Part shown: positions 6,313 to 13,389 of the stretch, piece after piece
Layout: every line of letters starts with the position of its first letter
Position numbering within the stretch: position 1 is the first letter of the stretch
Assembly (NCBI GenBank): GCA_021795255.1
Contig: JAJYPQ010000069.1
Coordinates: 1-13,389, forward strand
Reading direction: 5' to 3'
Length of the DNA stretch: 13,389 nt
Source: Pseudomonadota bacterium
GTDB taxonomy: Bacteria; Pseudomonadota; Gammaproteobacteria; Acidiferrobacterales; Acidiferrobacteraceae
The notes under the pieces: generated by a model
What the model was told of the DNA's origin: nothing
The model's input: the letters and a program-made list of their open reading frames with translations, nothing else
The model's database searches: none
Made by a program: the position numbers and the translations under genes

Positions 6313-6387
6313 ATCTCGTAGCGGAGCGGAGAGATCATGTATTGCGCCGAGATCGAGGGCGCGAGGGCGACTGGGACGTCCCGTCGC
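6313..6387. repeat. Further short stem-loops ahead of the DUF2283 gene
   Basis: ATCTC (6313-6317) can pair with GAGAT (6331-6335). GCGAC (6367-6371), bulge T, and GGGAC (6373-6377) pair with GTCCC (6378-6382) and GTCGC (6383-6387), the inner part being a 10-bp palindrome without a loop. The second is more notable than the first. With the two larger repeats to the left they make an unusual cluster in the 319-bp gap between divergent genes. Confidence 0.5.
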
Positions 6388-6434
6388 GCATACTGAGGGC
6401 CAGCGCACGCTTGTTATTTCGACAGGAGGAAGCC

Positions 6435-6644
6435 ATGCGCGTAAGAGTGGATTCGCAAACCGATGCCGTTTACCTGGACTTGACGGAACAGGCCATCGAG
6501 AGCAGCGAGGAAGTGGCTGAAGGCATTATTCTCGACTACGATAAGGACGGTCATATGGTGGGTATTGAGATCCTGGACGCCTCTAAGAAGGCGGGCGGAA
6601 TCGCGGCTCTGCGCCAGATCAGCCTAGATATGGCAGCGGCTTAA
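6435..6644 (+). CDS. DUF2283 family protein
   Basis: A 69-residue protein with the family's hallmark start, MRVRVDSQTDAVYLDL, followed by EVAEGIILDYDKDGHMVGIEILDAS (27-51), which is a small beta-rich fold with conserved Asp and Gly positions. The length is normal for the family. AGGAGGA (6424-6430) gives a strong ribosome site for the ATG at 6435; the frame extends upstream to 6231, but across hairpins and with no coding character. DUF2283 genes often follow a DUF4258 gene in toxin-antitoxin-like pairs. No DUF4258 frame is intact here, although the bases just upstream (6410-6424) resemble the end of one and may be a relic, which is a guess. The molecular function of the family is unknown. Confidence 0.85.
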   Translation: MRVRVDSQTDAVYLDLTEQAIESSEEVAEGIILDYDKDGHMVGIEILDASKKAGGIAALRQISLDMAAA

Positions 6645-6645
6645 T

Positions 6646-6679
6646 CCGAAGAAAAATAGTTTCATACCTCTTCGGTTTT
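6646..6679 (+). terminator. Weak terminator after the DUF2283 gene
   Basis: CCGAAGA (6646-6652), two bases after the stop codon, pairs exactly with TCTTCGG (6669-6675), followed by TTTTG. The 16-nt loop is long and the T-run short, so termination would be modest. Confidence 0.4.
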
Positions 6680-7091
6680 GCTTGCTTTATTGTAGAAGTA
6701 CATTAGACCCACTATTAGTAATAGCAGTACAGGGGTAACCCTCGCGCTAGTTGGGCGCGTTATAAAAACAGCACCCATGCGAAGCTGGCACGCCCGGCCT
6801 CACCTCTACAGCCCAGCCTTCCTGGCATAGGTTGGAAAAGGACCAACAGGATAGATCCGTCCTGAATTCCTGGTCCTAAAATCCTCAAAAATGGCTCCAC
6901 CCAGGCGTTTCTGCGCCCGAATCCCTTGCATTTCAAAACTTAGCGTTGCGTTTGCGCGCATCGCGGCCGGCGGCCATCCCATGCTTTTCTGCTGAATTGC
7001 GCCCATGCGCGCACAGCAGAATGGGGTGAGCAATGTGAACTTTTCCGCGCCAATCCGGCCGGCGCTCCTTACTACTTTGGAGCGTTTCTTT
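6680..7091. other. Gene-poor stretch with no supported feature
   Basis: No convincing gene. A minus-strand frame (6806-7099, 97 aa) has no ribosome site, an arbitrary composition and no family resemblance. The small inverted repeat CTATTA-G-TAATAG (6712-6724) could be an operator but has no clear promoter beside it. This appears to be decayed accessory DNA. Confidence 0.4.
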
Positions 7092-7550
7092 ATGGGCACG
7101 AGAACAGAATTACAGAAATTGGAAGAGGCCGCAGCTGGTTTTGGGTTGATTTATGAATCTGTTCGGCGTCTCGCAATGTTTCATAAGGTTTCGGAGAATT
7201 GTCGGGAGATCGCGCTGTTGGCCATTGTCGAGCACCCAGGGAACGTCGCGGCTGCCGCCAAAGCCGCGCCGCGCTGCTCCCTCAACGCTGCGCGCCGCCA
7301 ACGTCTCCCTGCTCGCCCGATCGATGATCGGATCGACGGGATTGAGGACTCGATGGAGGTGGACACGGACACCCGGAGCCTGCCGGAGGGAATTGAACCA
7401 TCCCGGCTGAACGAGAATGGGGAGTGGGAAGACAAGAACGAGGATCAGAAAGATCAGGATCAGGCCAGCGACCTCATTCCAGACGAAGCACTTCACGTAT
7501 CTTGCGCATGGTTAACCTCATTGCCGCCATCGTCACATCGCCTTTTTTAA
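7092..7550 (+). CDS. Doubtful hypothetical ORF (152 aa), possibly a gene remnant
   Basis: The ATG at 7092 follows GGAG (7079-7082) at 9 bp spacing and opens a 152-residue frame. The first ~60 residues (MGTRTELQKLEEAAAGFGL through IALLAIVEHPGNVAAAAKAA) look like a helical soluble protein. After that come an Arg-rich patch and a very acidic stretch (ENGEWEDKNEDQKDQDQ) that look less like one natural protein. The frame is open upstream to 7005. Overlapping frames of similar size exist on both strands (for example minus 7110-7496), so coding is not secure. No family recognised. It ends about 80 bp before the IS21-like remnant and could be a host gene fragment cut by that element. Confidence 0.35.
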   Translation: MGTRTELQKLEEAAAGFGLIYESVRRLAMFHKVSENCREIALLAIVEHPGNVAAAAKAAPRCSLNAARRQRLPARPIDDRIDGIEDSMEVDTDTRSLPEGIEPSRLNENGEWEDKNEDQKDQDQASDLIPDEALHVSCAWLTSLPPSSHRLF

Positions 7551-7630
7551 TGAGTGAGGGGATGCACGATACCGGAGAGTTAAACCGCGTCGCTTAGTGC
7601 CTTGATCGGCCGTCACCAAGGGTGGCAGCT

Positions 7631-7670
7631 TTGGATCGGAATCAGTGGCAGGATTGGATCGGAATACGCA
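7631..7670 (+). mobile_element. Probable end remnant of an IS21-family insertion sequence
   Basis: Two 12-bp copies of TTGGATCGGAAT (7631-7642 and 7654-7665) are separated by CAGTGGCAGGA, and the second runs into ACGCA (to 7670). Internal multiple repeats of the form ...TCGGAAT...CGGAATACGCA are, from memory, what IS21-family ends beyond istB look like. No istA or istB coding is found to the left, so only an end would be left. This rests on recall of the family's terminal sequence and one pair of repeats; an ISfinder comparison would decide. Confidence 0.4.
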
Positions 7671-7749
7671 CGTGTAACTTCCGGCAGATTTTAACGCAGC
7701 AATCGTAGACGTGATCACCGATTACTTACTATTTTTTGGCGTACTCAGC

Positions 7750-7779
7750 TTGACAGTTGTTGTTGACGTAGACTATAAA
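7750..7779 (+). promoter_or_regulatory. Sigma-70 promoter upstream of the adhesin gene
   Basis: A perfect -35 box TTGACA (7750-7755) and a -10 box TATAAA (7774-7779, five of six) are 18 bp apart. Transcription would start near 7786 and give a leader of roughly 205 nt before the adhesin ATG at 7992. An ATTTTTTGG run lies just upstream (7731-7740). The leader carries the nine-C tract at 7859-7867 and a possible small stem GGTGGC/GCTACC (7929-7934, 7944-7949). I recognise no known riboswitch in it. Confidence 0.55.
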
Positions 7780-7858
7780 GCTTAAACAAACTAAGCAGAT
7801 CGAGACCGGCATTGTATCGGTTTCGACGGCACAGAAAAGGCGATAGATCGGTTGTCCG

Positions 7859-7867
7859 CCCCCCCCC
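7859..7867 (+). repeat. Nine-C homopolymer in the adhesin leader
   Basis: A run of nine C bases, the longest homopolymer seen in the window, lies about 73 nt after the predicted transcription start and 124 nt before the adhesin ATG. Poly-C or poly-G tracts of this size are prone to slipped-strand length changes and control surface proteins in several pathogens. An effect here is inferred, not shown. Confidence 0.8.
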
Positions 7868-7991
7868 AGTGCGCCCGGTAGTGCGTGCGATGAGAGCAGC
7901 CAGGAGTGGTAGATCGTAAAGAAAAGCAGGTGGCCGCTGGATAGCTACCGCTTTCGTTGTACGTTGCTTGGTTTTCGGGGGCATGGGCACT

Positions 7992-10900
7992 ATGAATCGT
8001 ATTTACCGTTTGGTGTGGCAACGTTCTATCGGATGCCTAGTGGCAGTTTCCGAGCTCGCGAAAAGGTCGCGGCCCGGGGGCGCCCGTTCTTCGCAGTCGG
8101 GGAGACCGTCCTCGCAGACGCCATCGGCCCTTATGTTTTCTCTTCTCAGTTCGGCCATGATCTTTGCGGGGGGCATGGCGAGCGCCTACGCAAGTCCCGT
8201 GGGGGGGCAGATTACGGCGGGAACTGGGCAAATTGCCCAGAATGGAAATACAACGACCATTGTCCAAAAGAGTGGGAACCTGACTCTCAATTGGCAGAGT
8301 TTCAATGTTGCCCCCCAGCAGACCGTAAACTTTGTCCAGCCTAATAGTCAGGCGCTGGCGATCAATCATATCCTCGGAAGCCAAGGGAGCAGTATCCTTG
8401 GGCATCTCAACGCCAATGGCCAAGTCTGGCTCATTAACCCCAACGGGATTCTTTTTGGACGTGGTGCTCAGGTCAATGTGGGCGGGTTGATCGCATCGAC
8501 CCTCAATCCCACCGGGAGCGGCGCAACCAAGATTTTCTCGGGGAACGGCACCGGCGCTGTCGTGAACGACGGCACGATCCATGCCGCCTCGGGCGGCTAC
8601 GTTTCTTTTATCGGTAATCAAGTCTCCAACGAGGGGACGATCACGGCGAGACTTGGGACAGTCGCGCTGGCGGGTGGCAGCCGGGTCTCGGTGCAGTTTG
8701 CCGGTGCCCATTTGATCCACGTTCTTGTCGATAAGAGCACTCTCAACGATTTGGCCGCAAACGGACAACTGATTGTGGCCAACGGGGGCCAAGTTATCAT
8801 GACGGCGGGGGCCAAGCAGGCCTTGTTGGCGAGCGCTGTCAATAACACCGGCGTTATTCAGGCACAGACCCTCGAAAACCACGACGGCGCTATTACATTA
8901 CTGGCTGGTATGCAAGCCGGGCAGCTTAGTGTGGGCGGCACCTTGGATGCATCGGCGCCTCGAGCCGGTAACGGCGGGTCCATTAACACCTCGGCTTCGC
9001 ATGTCAGCATTGCGGGCAACGCGACCATTTCGGCAGCTTCGCACACGGGACATGCCGGCAGCTGGCTTATCGATCCTACCGATTTGACCATTAATACCGC
9101 AGCGGCCACCACGATCGATAACGCGCTGAATGGAGGGACAAGTGTCACAGAGCAGACGACCTCCACGGGCGCGAGTGGTTCCGGGTCCCAGTCCTCGGGA
9201 CCGGGAGACATTAATGTCGACTCGTCTCTCACGTGGACCAATGCAGCAGCGAACCTGACGCTCTCAGCCTATGCTGGCATTAACGTCAACGCCTCAGTCA
9301 ACGGCGCAGGTTCGATTGTTATGGATGCCGCTTCGGGCAATTTGATAATAGCCTCCGGTCAGTCGGTGACCGGGGAGGCAGGGGTGACGCTCGCGACAGG
9401 GGCGAATTTCATCAACAATGGGGGAAGTACAGCTGTTTCGTCTTCTGCCCGGTGGCTCGTTTATTCTACCAATCCGTTACTCGATACGACTGGGGGCTTG
9501 ACCCCCCAGTTTGTTCAGTACAATGCGCCTTATTCGACCGCCTCTGACCTCGCTACAGGTAACGGGTTCTTATATAGTGAAGCGCCGTCTTTGACGGTAA
9601 CCGGTCTGACCGGGACTGTCGCGAAAACCTATGACGGAACGACCGTCGCATTATTGACCGCCTCAAACGTCACATCGACAGGTTTAGTGAACGGCGACAC
9701 TCTCGTGTCGCTCGCAGGTACATACGGTTCACCGAATGCCGGTGCCAATGTTCTTGTCACTTCCTCGACATCGGCTAGCGGGTTGGTAGTGGATACGTCC
9801 GCGGGTCTTCCTGCCTATGGCTACTCTATTTCGGGTACGGCTGCTTCGGGGAATATTGGAACGATCAGCGCAGCGCCTCTTATGGCGTCGATAGTCGGGA
9901 CGCCTACGAAGGTTTACGACGGCACAACGACCGCGACGTTGACCTCGAACAATTACAGCATCTCAGGTTTCGTTTCTGGCCAGAGTGCTAGTGTCAATCA
10001 ACCTAGCACGGTGTCTTACGGTTTGGCGAATGCCGGTGTGCAGACGGTGTCGGCGACGTTTTCGAACACGAGTTTTGTGGCGGCTAGCGGCACTAATCTA
10101 TTGAATTATGTCTTGCCGGTGGCAGCGAGCGGCGCCGGGGATATCCAACAGGCCCCGGTTGAGATAACGGGCGTCTTGGCAACTAACAAAACCTATGACG
10201 GCACGACTGCCGATACGCTCAACACGGCGAGCGAGGGCCTTTATGGGGTCATCTCTTCCGATACAGGTTCCGTTACCCTATCCAGCGCCAGCGCTACTGG
10301 CAGCTTTGCTACACCAAACGCCGGTAATAATCTCGCTGTGACCGTGAGTGGCTTCACGCTGTCAGGCGCTAGTGCCGCTAATTATCAACTTGTTCAACCC
10401 TCCGGTCTTACGGCGAGCATTGCCCCGAAGTCGCTTACTATAACAGGGGTGACGGCGACCAATAAGGTTTACGACGGCACGACGACAGACACGCTAAGCA
10501 TGGCAAGCCCTGCGCTCTCGGGGGTCATTAGTGGTGATACCAGCAACGTCGCTTTGAACACCGCCAGCGCGACTGGGAACTTCTCCACCGCGAACGTGGG
10601 TAATACCCTCGCCGTCACGGTAAGCGGGTTTACCATATCCGGATCCGCAACATCAAATTATACCGTGGGCCAGCCAAGCGGCTTAGCGGCCGATATCACG
10701 CCGGCACCCCTTAACATCGCTATTACGGGGGATCCCACAAAATCCTATAACGGGACCACAACCGCGGTTGTGCCATCGGCGGATTTTTCCGTTTCCGGGT
10801 TTGTGAGTGGACAAGGGGCGACTCTCCCGCAAAACGCCTTGGCCGAGTATGCCTCGGCGAATGCAGGGACCCAGACCGTGACAGCGAATTTGGCCGTATC

Positions 10901-13389
10901 CGATTTCGTCACGAGCTCCGGGACAAGTCTGTCGAACTATAGTTTGCCTGCGTCGGTGACTGGTACCGGCACGATTACGCCGGCACAGCTGTCGGTGTCG
11001 ATTGTGAATAACCCGACAAAGGTCTATGACGGAACAACGGCCAGCACTTTGACGAGCGGTGATTATTCCGTGAGCGGCTTTGTGTCAGGCCAAGGAGTTA
11101 CGGTTAATCAGACGAGCGGAGTCTATTCTTCCCCTAGTGCCGGGGTCAGCACGGTTACCGCTAGCGTGAACGCGTCTGACTACACTGCTGCATCCGGGAC
11201 TCTCCTTTCTAACTACGTCTTGCCGACTAGCATATCGGGCTCTGGCACGATTACCCCTGCTGTCGTGACAGACAATATACAAGCGACCATTATCAATGAT
11301 CCAACAAAACCTTATGATGGCACAACCGCAGCAACGATTTCCTCGTCAGACTATTCCCTGTCAGGATTTGCAAGCGGTCAGGGCGCGGTCGTTAATCAAT
11401 CCGTAGGTCAATATGCATCTGCTAATGCGGGAACGGAAAGCGTTACATCGATCCTGACCACGTCCGATTTTACGGCGGATGCGGGCACGAATCTTTCGAA
11501 TTATGTACTCCCCACAGCGGCTTATGGCACGGGGACGATTACGGCTATCCCGTTGTCCGTTTCGATCATTAATAATCCGACCAAGGTCTATGATGGAACG
11601 ACCACGGCGGTTTTGTCGTCATCGGATTACCAGATTTCTGGATTTGTCAGCGGCCAAGGGGCTCAGATTAATCCATCGGCCTTGATCAACTACGCGAGCG
11701 CTAATGTCGGCGCGCGCTCCCTTACCGCCACTCTAACGCCTTCCGCTTATACGGCGAACAGCGGAACAGTCATGTCGAATTATGTGGTGCCGACTTCTGC
11801 CACGGGCACGGGGACTATTACGCCCGCGCCTCTTTATGTTATCGGGGTGTCTGCCAATAGCCGGAGTTACAATAGGACTACAGCGGATAGCTTAAATCTC
11901 GGGGCCGCGAGCTTGTCGGGCGTCATCGCCGCAGATGCCAGTAACGTCACGCTAGTGGATTCAAGTGCTACGGGGGCGTTCCCCACGGCGACTGTTGGTA
12001 ATGGTATGATTGTAACGGCCAGCGGATTTAGCGTATCGGGGACGGCCGCCTCAAATTACACTCTGCAGGCGGTAACGGGTTTAGCCGCAAGCATTACGCC
12101 GGCTGCTCTCCAGGTGGCCAATGTGACGGCCAACAACAAACCGTACGACGGCGGCAATAGTGCGACCTTAAACACAGCAAGTGCGGCTCTAACCGGGGTT
12201 TTTGGCGGCGATGTCGTGACCTTATCCTCTTCTAGTGCGACCAGCACTTTTAGTTCTGTCAATGTGGGAAACAATTTGGCGGTGGCCGCCTCGGGATTTA
12301 GTATCAGCGGAGCTGAGGCTCAGGACTATGCGTTGAGCCAGCCGGGCGGATTGACGGCTAACATCACCCCAGCGCCCATCACTGCAACCATTACTGGTAA
12401 TCCCACAAAAGTCTACGATGCGACCGCATCGACGACGCTCACAGCGGGCGACTACACCTTGAGCGGTTTCGCCACAGGGCAGGGGGCAGCCATACCGCAA
12501 TCCGCGACCGCCAATTACGCTTCCGCCAATGTGGGGACAGGAGTGGGCGTGACGTCAACCTTAGTCGTTTCCGACTTTGTGGCGAATTCCGGGACAAATC
12601 TTTCTAATTATGCGTTACCAACAACAGGTGCTGGCATCGGCATCATCACGCCAGCGCCGGTTACGGCGGTCATTATTGGAGATCCAACCAAGGGTTATAA
12701 CGGAACGACTGCGGCAACGCTTACGAGTAGCGAATTTCAGTTAATAGGGTTTGTCGGGTCACAAAGCGCTACCGTAGATCAAACAGTAGGTACTTATGCT
12801 TTAGCGAATGCGGGACCTGAGGCTGTCTCCGCAAGTTTGGCGAACGGCAATTTCACTGCGGGAACTGGGACTACCCTTAGCAATTACAGCTTGCCTACGG
12901 CTGCTGCGGGAAACGGTGACATCACCCAAGCCCCCTTGACTGTCACTAATGTAGCGACCAGTAATCGCGTCTATAATGGCACGACGGTCGATTCCTTAAG
13001 CGGAGCGACTTTATCGGGCACAGTCTACAATGGAAACACGCTGACTTTAACCAACGACACTGCGGGCACGTTAGCTAATAGCGGGAACGTGGGGACTGAT
13101 GCGGTCTCTACGAGTATGGGGCTAAGTGGCACAGGAAGTGGCAATTATGCATTGACCCAACCTACCGGCCTGACAGCCATGATCACCCAAGCCCCCTTGA
13201 CCGCCGCCTCCACGGCCACCAAGGTCTATGACGGCACCACCACCGCCAACTTAAGCGGTACCGACACCACCTTCACCGGCTTCGTGTCGGGCCAAGGGGC
13301 CACTGTCAATAGCGGTGTCACCGGTACCTTCGCCCAGAGCAATGTCGGCAACGCCATCATCATCACCGGCGGTACCTTGACTGCGAGCG
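7992..13389 (+). CDS. Filamentous-haemagglutinin-type secreted adhesin (TpsA) with YDG/MBG repeats, 3' end beyond the window
   Basis: A giant secreted surface protein of the two-partner (type Vb) kind; 1799 residues lie in the window with no stop. The N-terminus MNRIYRLVW...SELAKR (1-24) is a classic extended signal peptide region (ESPR). A hydrophobic core (~46-62) and MASAYA follow, with likely cleavage after residue 67. Residues ~71-195 form the TPS secretion domain, with GQIAQNG and NPNGILFG (149-156). Residues ~195-540 are beta-helix-type, including WLIDPTDL (358-365) and RWLVYST (487-493), seen ahead of YDG arrays. From residue 545 come at least 14 tandem repeats of about 92 residues marked by K-x-YDG-TT. 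The ATG at 7992 is fixed by the ESPR; GGGGG (7977-7981) is a weak ribosome site. Export would need a TpsB outer-membrane transporter, not in this window. Adhesion or biofilm matrix is likely; the ligand is unknown. Confidence 0.93.
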   Translation, partial: MNRIYRLVWQRSIGCLVAVSELAKRSRPGGARSSQSGRPSSQTPSALMFSLLSSAMIFAGGMASAYASPVGGQITAGTGQIAQNGNTTTIVQKSGNLTLNWQSFNVAPQQTVNFVQPNSQALAINHILGSQGSSILGHLNANGQVWLINPNGILFGRGAQVNVGGLIASTLNPTGSGATKIFSGNGTGAVVNDGTIHAASGGYVSFIGNQVSNEGTITARLGTVALAGGSRVSVQFAGAHLIHVLVDKSTLNDLAANGQLIVANGGQVIMTAGAKQALLASAVNNTGVIQAQTLENHDGAITLLAGMQAGQLSVGGTLDASAPRAGNGGSINTSASHVSIAGNATISAASHTGHAGSWLIDPTDLTINTAAATTIDNALNGGTSVTEQTTSTGASGSGSQSSGPGDINVDSSLTWTNAAANLTLSAYAGINVNASVNGAGSIVMDAASGNLIIASGQSVTGEAGVTLATGANFINNGGSTAVSSSARWLVYSTNPLLDTTGGLTPQFVQYNAPYSTASDLATGNGFLYSEAPSLTVTGLTGTVAKTYDGTTVALLTASNVTSTGLVNGDTLVSLAGTYGSPNAGANVLVTSSTSASGLVVDTSAGLPAYGYSISGTAASGNIGTISAAPLMASIVGTPTKVYDGTTTATLTSNNYSISGFVSGQSASVNQPSTVSYGLANAGVQTVSATFSNTSFVAASGTNLLNYVLPVAASGAGDIQQAPVEITGVLATNKTYDGTTADTLNTASEGLYGVISSDTGSVTLSSASATGSFATPNAGNNLAVTVSGFTLSGASAANYQLVQPSGLTASIAPKSLTITGVTATNKVYDGTTTDTLSMASPALSGVISGDTSNVALNTASATGNFSTANVGNTLAVTVSGFTISGSATSNYTVGQPSGLAADITPAPLNIAITGDPTKSYNGTTTAVVPSADFSVSGFVSGQGATLPQNALAEYASANAGTQTVTANLAVSDFVTSSGTSLSNYSLPASVTGTGTITPAQLSVSIVNNPTKVYDGTTASTLTSGDYSVSGFVSGQGVTVNQTSGVYSSPSAGVSTVTASVNASDYTAASGTLLSNYVLPTSISGSGTITPAVVTDNIQATIINDPTKPYDGTTAATISSSDYSLSGFASGQGAVVNQSVGQYASANAGTESVTSILTTSDFTADAGTNLSNYVLPTAAYGTGTITAIPLSVSIINNPTKVYDGTTTAVLSSSDYQISGFVSGQGAQINPSALINYASANVGARSLTATLTPSAYTANSGTVMSNYVVPTSATGTGTITPAPLYVIGVSANSRSYNRTTADSLNLGAASLSGVIAADASNVTLVDSSATGAFPTATVGNGMIVTASGFSVSGTAASNYTLQAVTGLAASITPAALQVANVTANNKPYDGGNSATLNTASAALTGVFGGDVVTLSSSSATSTFSSVNVGNNLAVAASGFSISGAEAQDYALSQPGGLTANITPAPITATITGNPTKVYDATASTTLTAGDYTLSGFATGQGAAIPQSATANYASANVGTGVGVTSTLVVSDFVANSGTNLSNYALPTTGAGIGIITPAPVTAVIIGDPTKGYNGTTAATLTSSEFQLIGFVGSQSATVDQTVGTYALANAGPEAVSASLANGNFTAGTGTTLSNYSLPTAAAGNGDITQAPLTVTNVATSNRVYNGTTVDSLSGATLSGTVYNGNTLTLTNDTAGTLANSGNVGTDAVSTSMGLSGTGSGNYALTQPTGLTAMITQAPLTAASTATKVYDGTTTANLSGTDTTFTGFVSGQGATVNSGVTGTFAQSNVGNAIIITGGTLTAS
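8201..8207 (+). repeat. Seven-G tract just after the adhesin signal peptide
   Basis: Seven G bases fall in codons 70-72, directly after the predicted signal-peptidase site; a six-G run (8168-8173) lies 27 bp upstream within the signal peptide. A one-base slip would break the frame before the secretion domain. At the present length the frame is open, so this allele encodes full-length protein. Confidence 0.6.
9624..13389 (+). repeat. Tandem array of at least 14 YDG/MBG-type coding repeats
   Basis: The Lys/Arg codon opening each K-x-Y-[DN]-[GRA] motif is at 9624, 9909, 10188, 10464, 10740, 11019, 11307, 11583, 11862, 12138, 12408, 12690, 12966 and 13221. Spacing is 255-288 bp and always a multiple of three. 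Two main unit types can be told apart: A, with SGFVSGQGA, SNY and LPT (units 2, 5-8, 11, 12), and B, with LSGVISGD, NVGN and SGF (units 3, 4, 9, 10, 13). Unit 1 is divergent and unit 14 is a distinct third type. Units are diverged in DNA sequence, so the array is old except at its right end. The array continues past the window. Confidence 0.9.

Noticed and set aside
6231..6434. Upstream in-frame extension of the DUF2283 gene (137 aa)
   Set aside because: The family starts at MRVRVD and there is a strong ribosome site right before the ATG at 6435.
6806..7099. Minus-strand 97-aa frame
   Set aside because: No ribosome site, no recognisable motif, and a composition consistent with chance in GC-rich DNA.
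7110..7496. Minus-strand 128-aa frame with a hydrophobic start
   Set aside because: The hydrophobic stretch is the complement of the repetitive acidic coding (GATCAGGATCAG-like) of the plus strand; no ribosome site.
7781..7991. c-di-GMP or other riboswitch in the adhesin leader
   Set aside because: I looked for conserved riboswitch cores and saw no convincing match; only a small stem and the poly-C tract stand out.
7745..8021. Two overlapping minus-strand frames over the adhesin leader
   Set aside because: They cover a clear plus-strand promoter and leader and read through the poly-C tract; no family features.
7964..8344. Plus-strand 126-aa frame overlapping the adhesin start
   Set aside because: It is out of frame with the ESPR, signal peptide and TPS domain, which define the real gene at 7992.
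8037..9241. Minus-strand frames of 281 and 127 aa opposite the adhesin
   Set aside because: They are antisense to unmistakable secretion-domain coding and exist because of the GC-biased third positions.
9624..13389. The repeat array as a CRISPR or non-coding satellite
   Set aside because: The period is about 276 bp, always a multiple of three, diverged in DNA but conserved in protein; it is a coding repeat of a surface protein.

Overview
The window looks like part of a gammaproteobacterial chromosome of moderately high G+C content. The evidence is the conserved gene order prs - rplY - pth - ychF, with the long (CTC/TL5-type) form of ribosomal protein L25, strong Shine-Dalgarno sites, and protein sequences close to the E. 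coli and Pseudomonas versions. I cannot name the species.

Layout: (1) 1-3254 is a same-strand housekeeping block. It holds the 3' part of prs (PRPP synthesis), then rplY, pth and ychF, which all serve translation. rplY, pth and ychF abut or overlap and are probably cotranscribed. (2) 3303-3427 is an elongator tRNA-Met (CAT) with its own promoter. (3) 3428-7550 is an accessory region that begins at the tRNA 3' end. It contains possible integrase arm repeats, a tyrosine integrase broken by a frameshift, a decayed second integrase tail, a small ORF, a two-gene operon (a small, possibly ferredoxin-like protein plus a coiled-coil membrane protein), a perfect hairpin between convergent genes, an unrecognised minus-strand gene, a cluster of three strong inverted repeats, a DUF2283 gene and one doubtful ORF. 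This is the typical make-up of a tRNA-integrated island whose integrase has died. (4) 7551-7991 holds a probable IS21-family end remnant, a good sigma-70 promoter and a nine-C tract. (5) 7992-13389 is the 5' part of a giant secreted adhesin-like protein (filamentous haemagglutinin / two-partner secretion type). It has an extended signal peptide (ESPR), an N-terminal secretion domain and at least 14 tandem YDG/MBG-type repeats, and it stays open to the window edge.

How the parts relate: the first block is core genome. The tRNA is the likely attachment site for the middle block. The adhesin has its own promoter and carries homopolymer tracts, in the leader and in the signal-peptide region, that could make it phase variable. 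Its outer-membrane transporter partner (TpsB) is not in the window. The least explained items are the 4969-5624 operon, the hairpin cluster at 6167-6387, and the change of repeat type and codon use at the right end of the adhesin.
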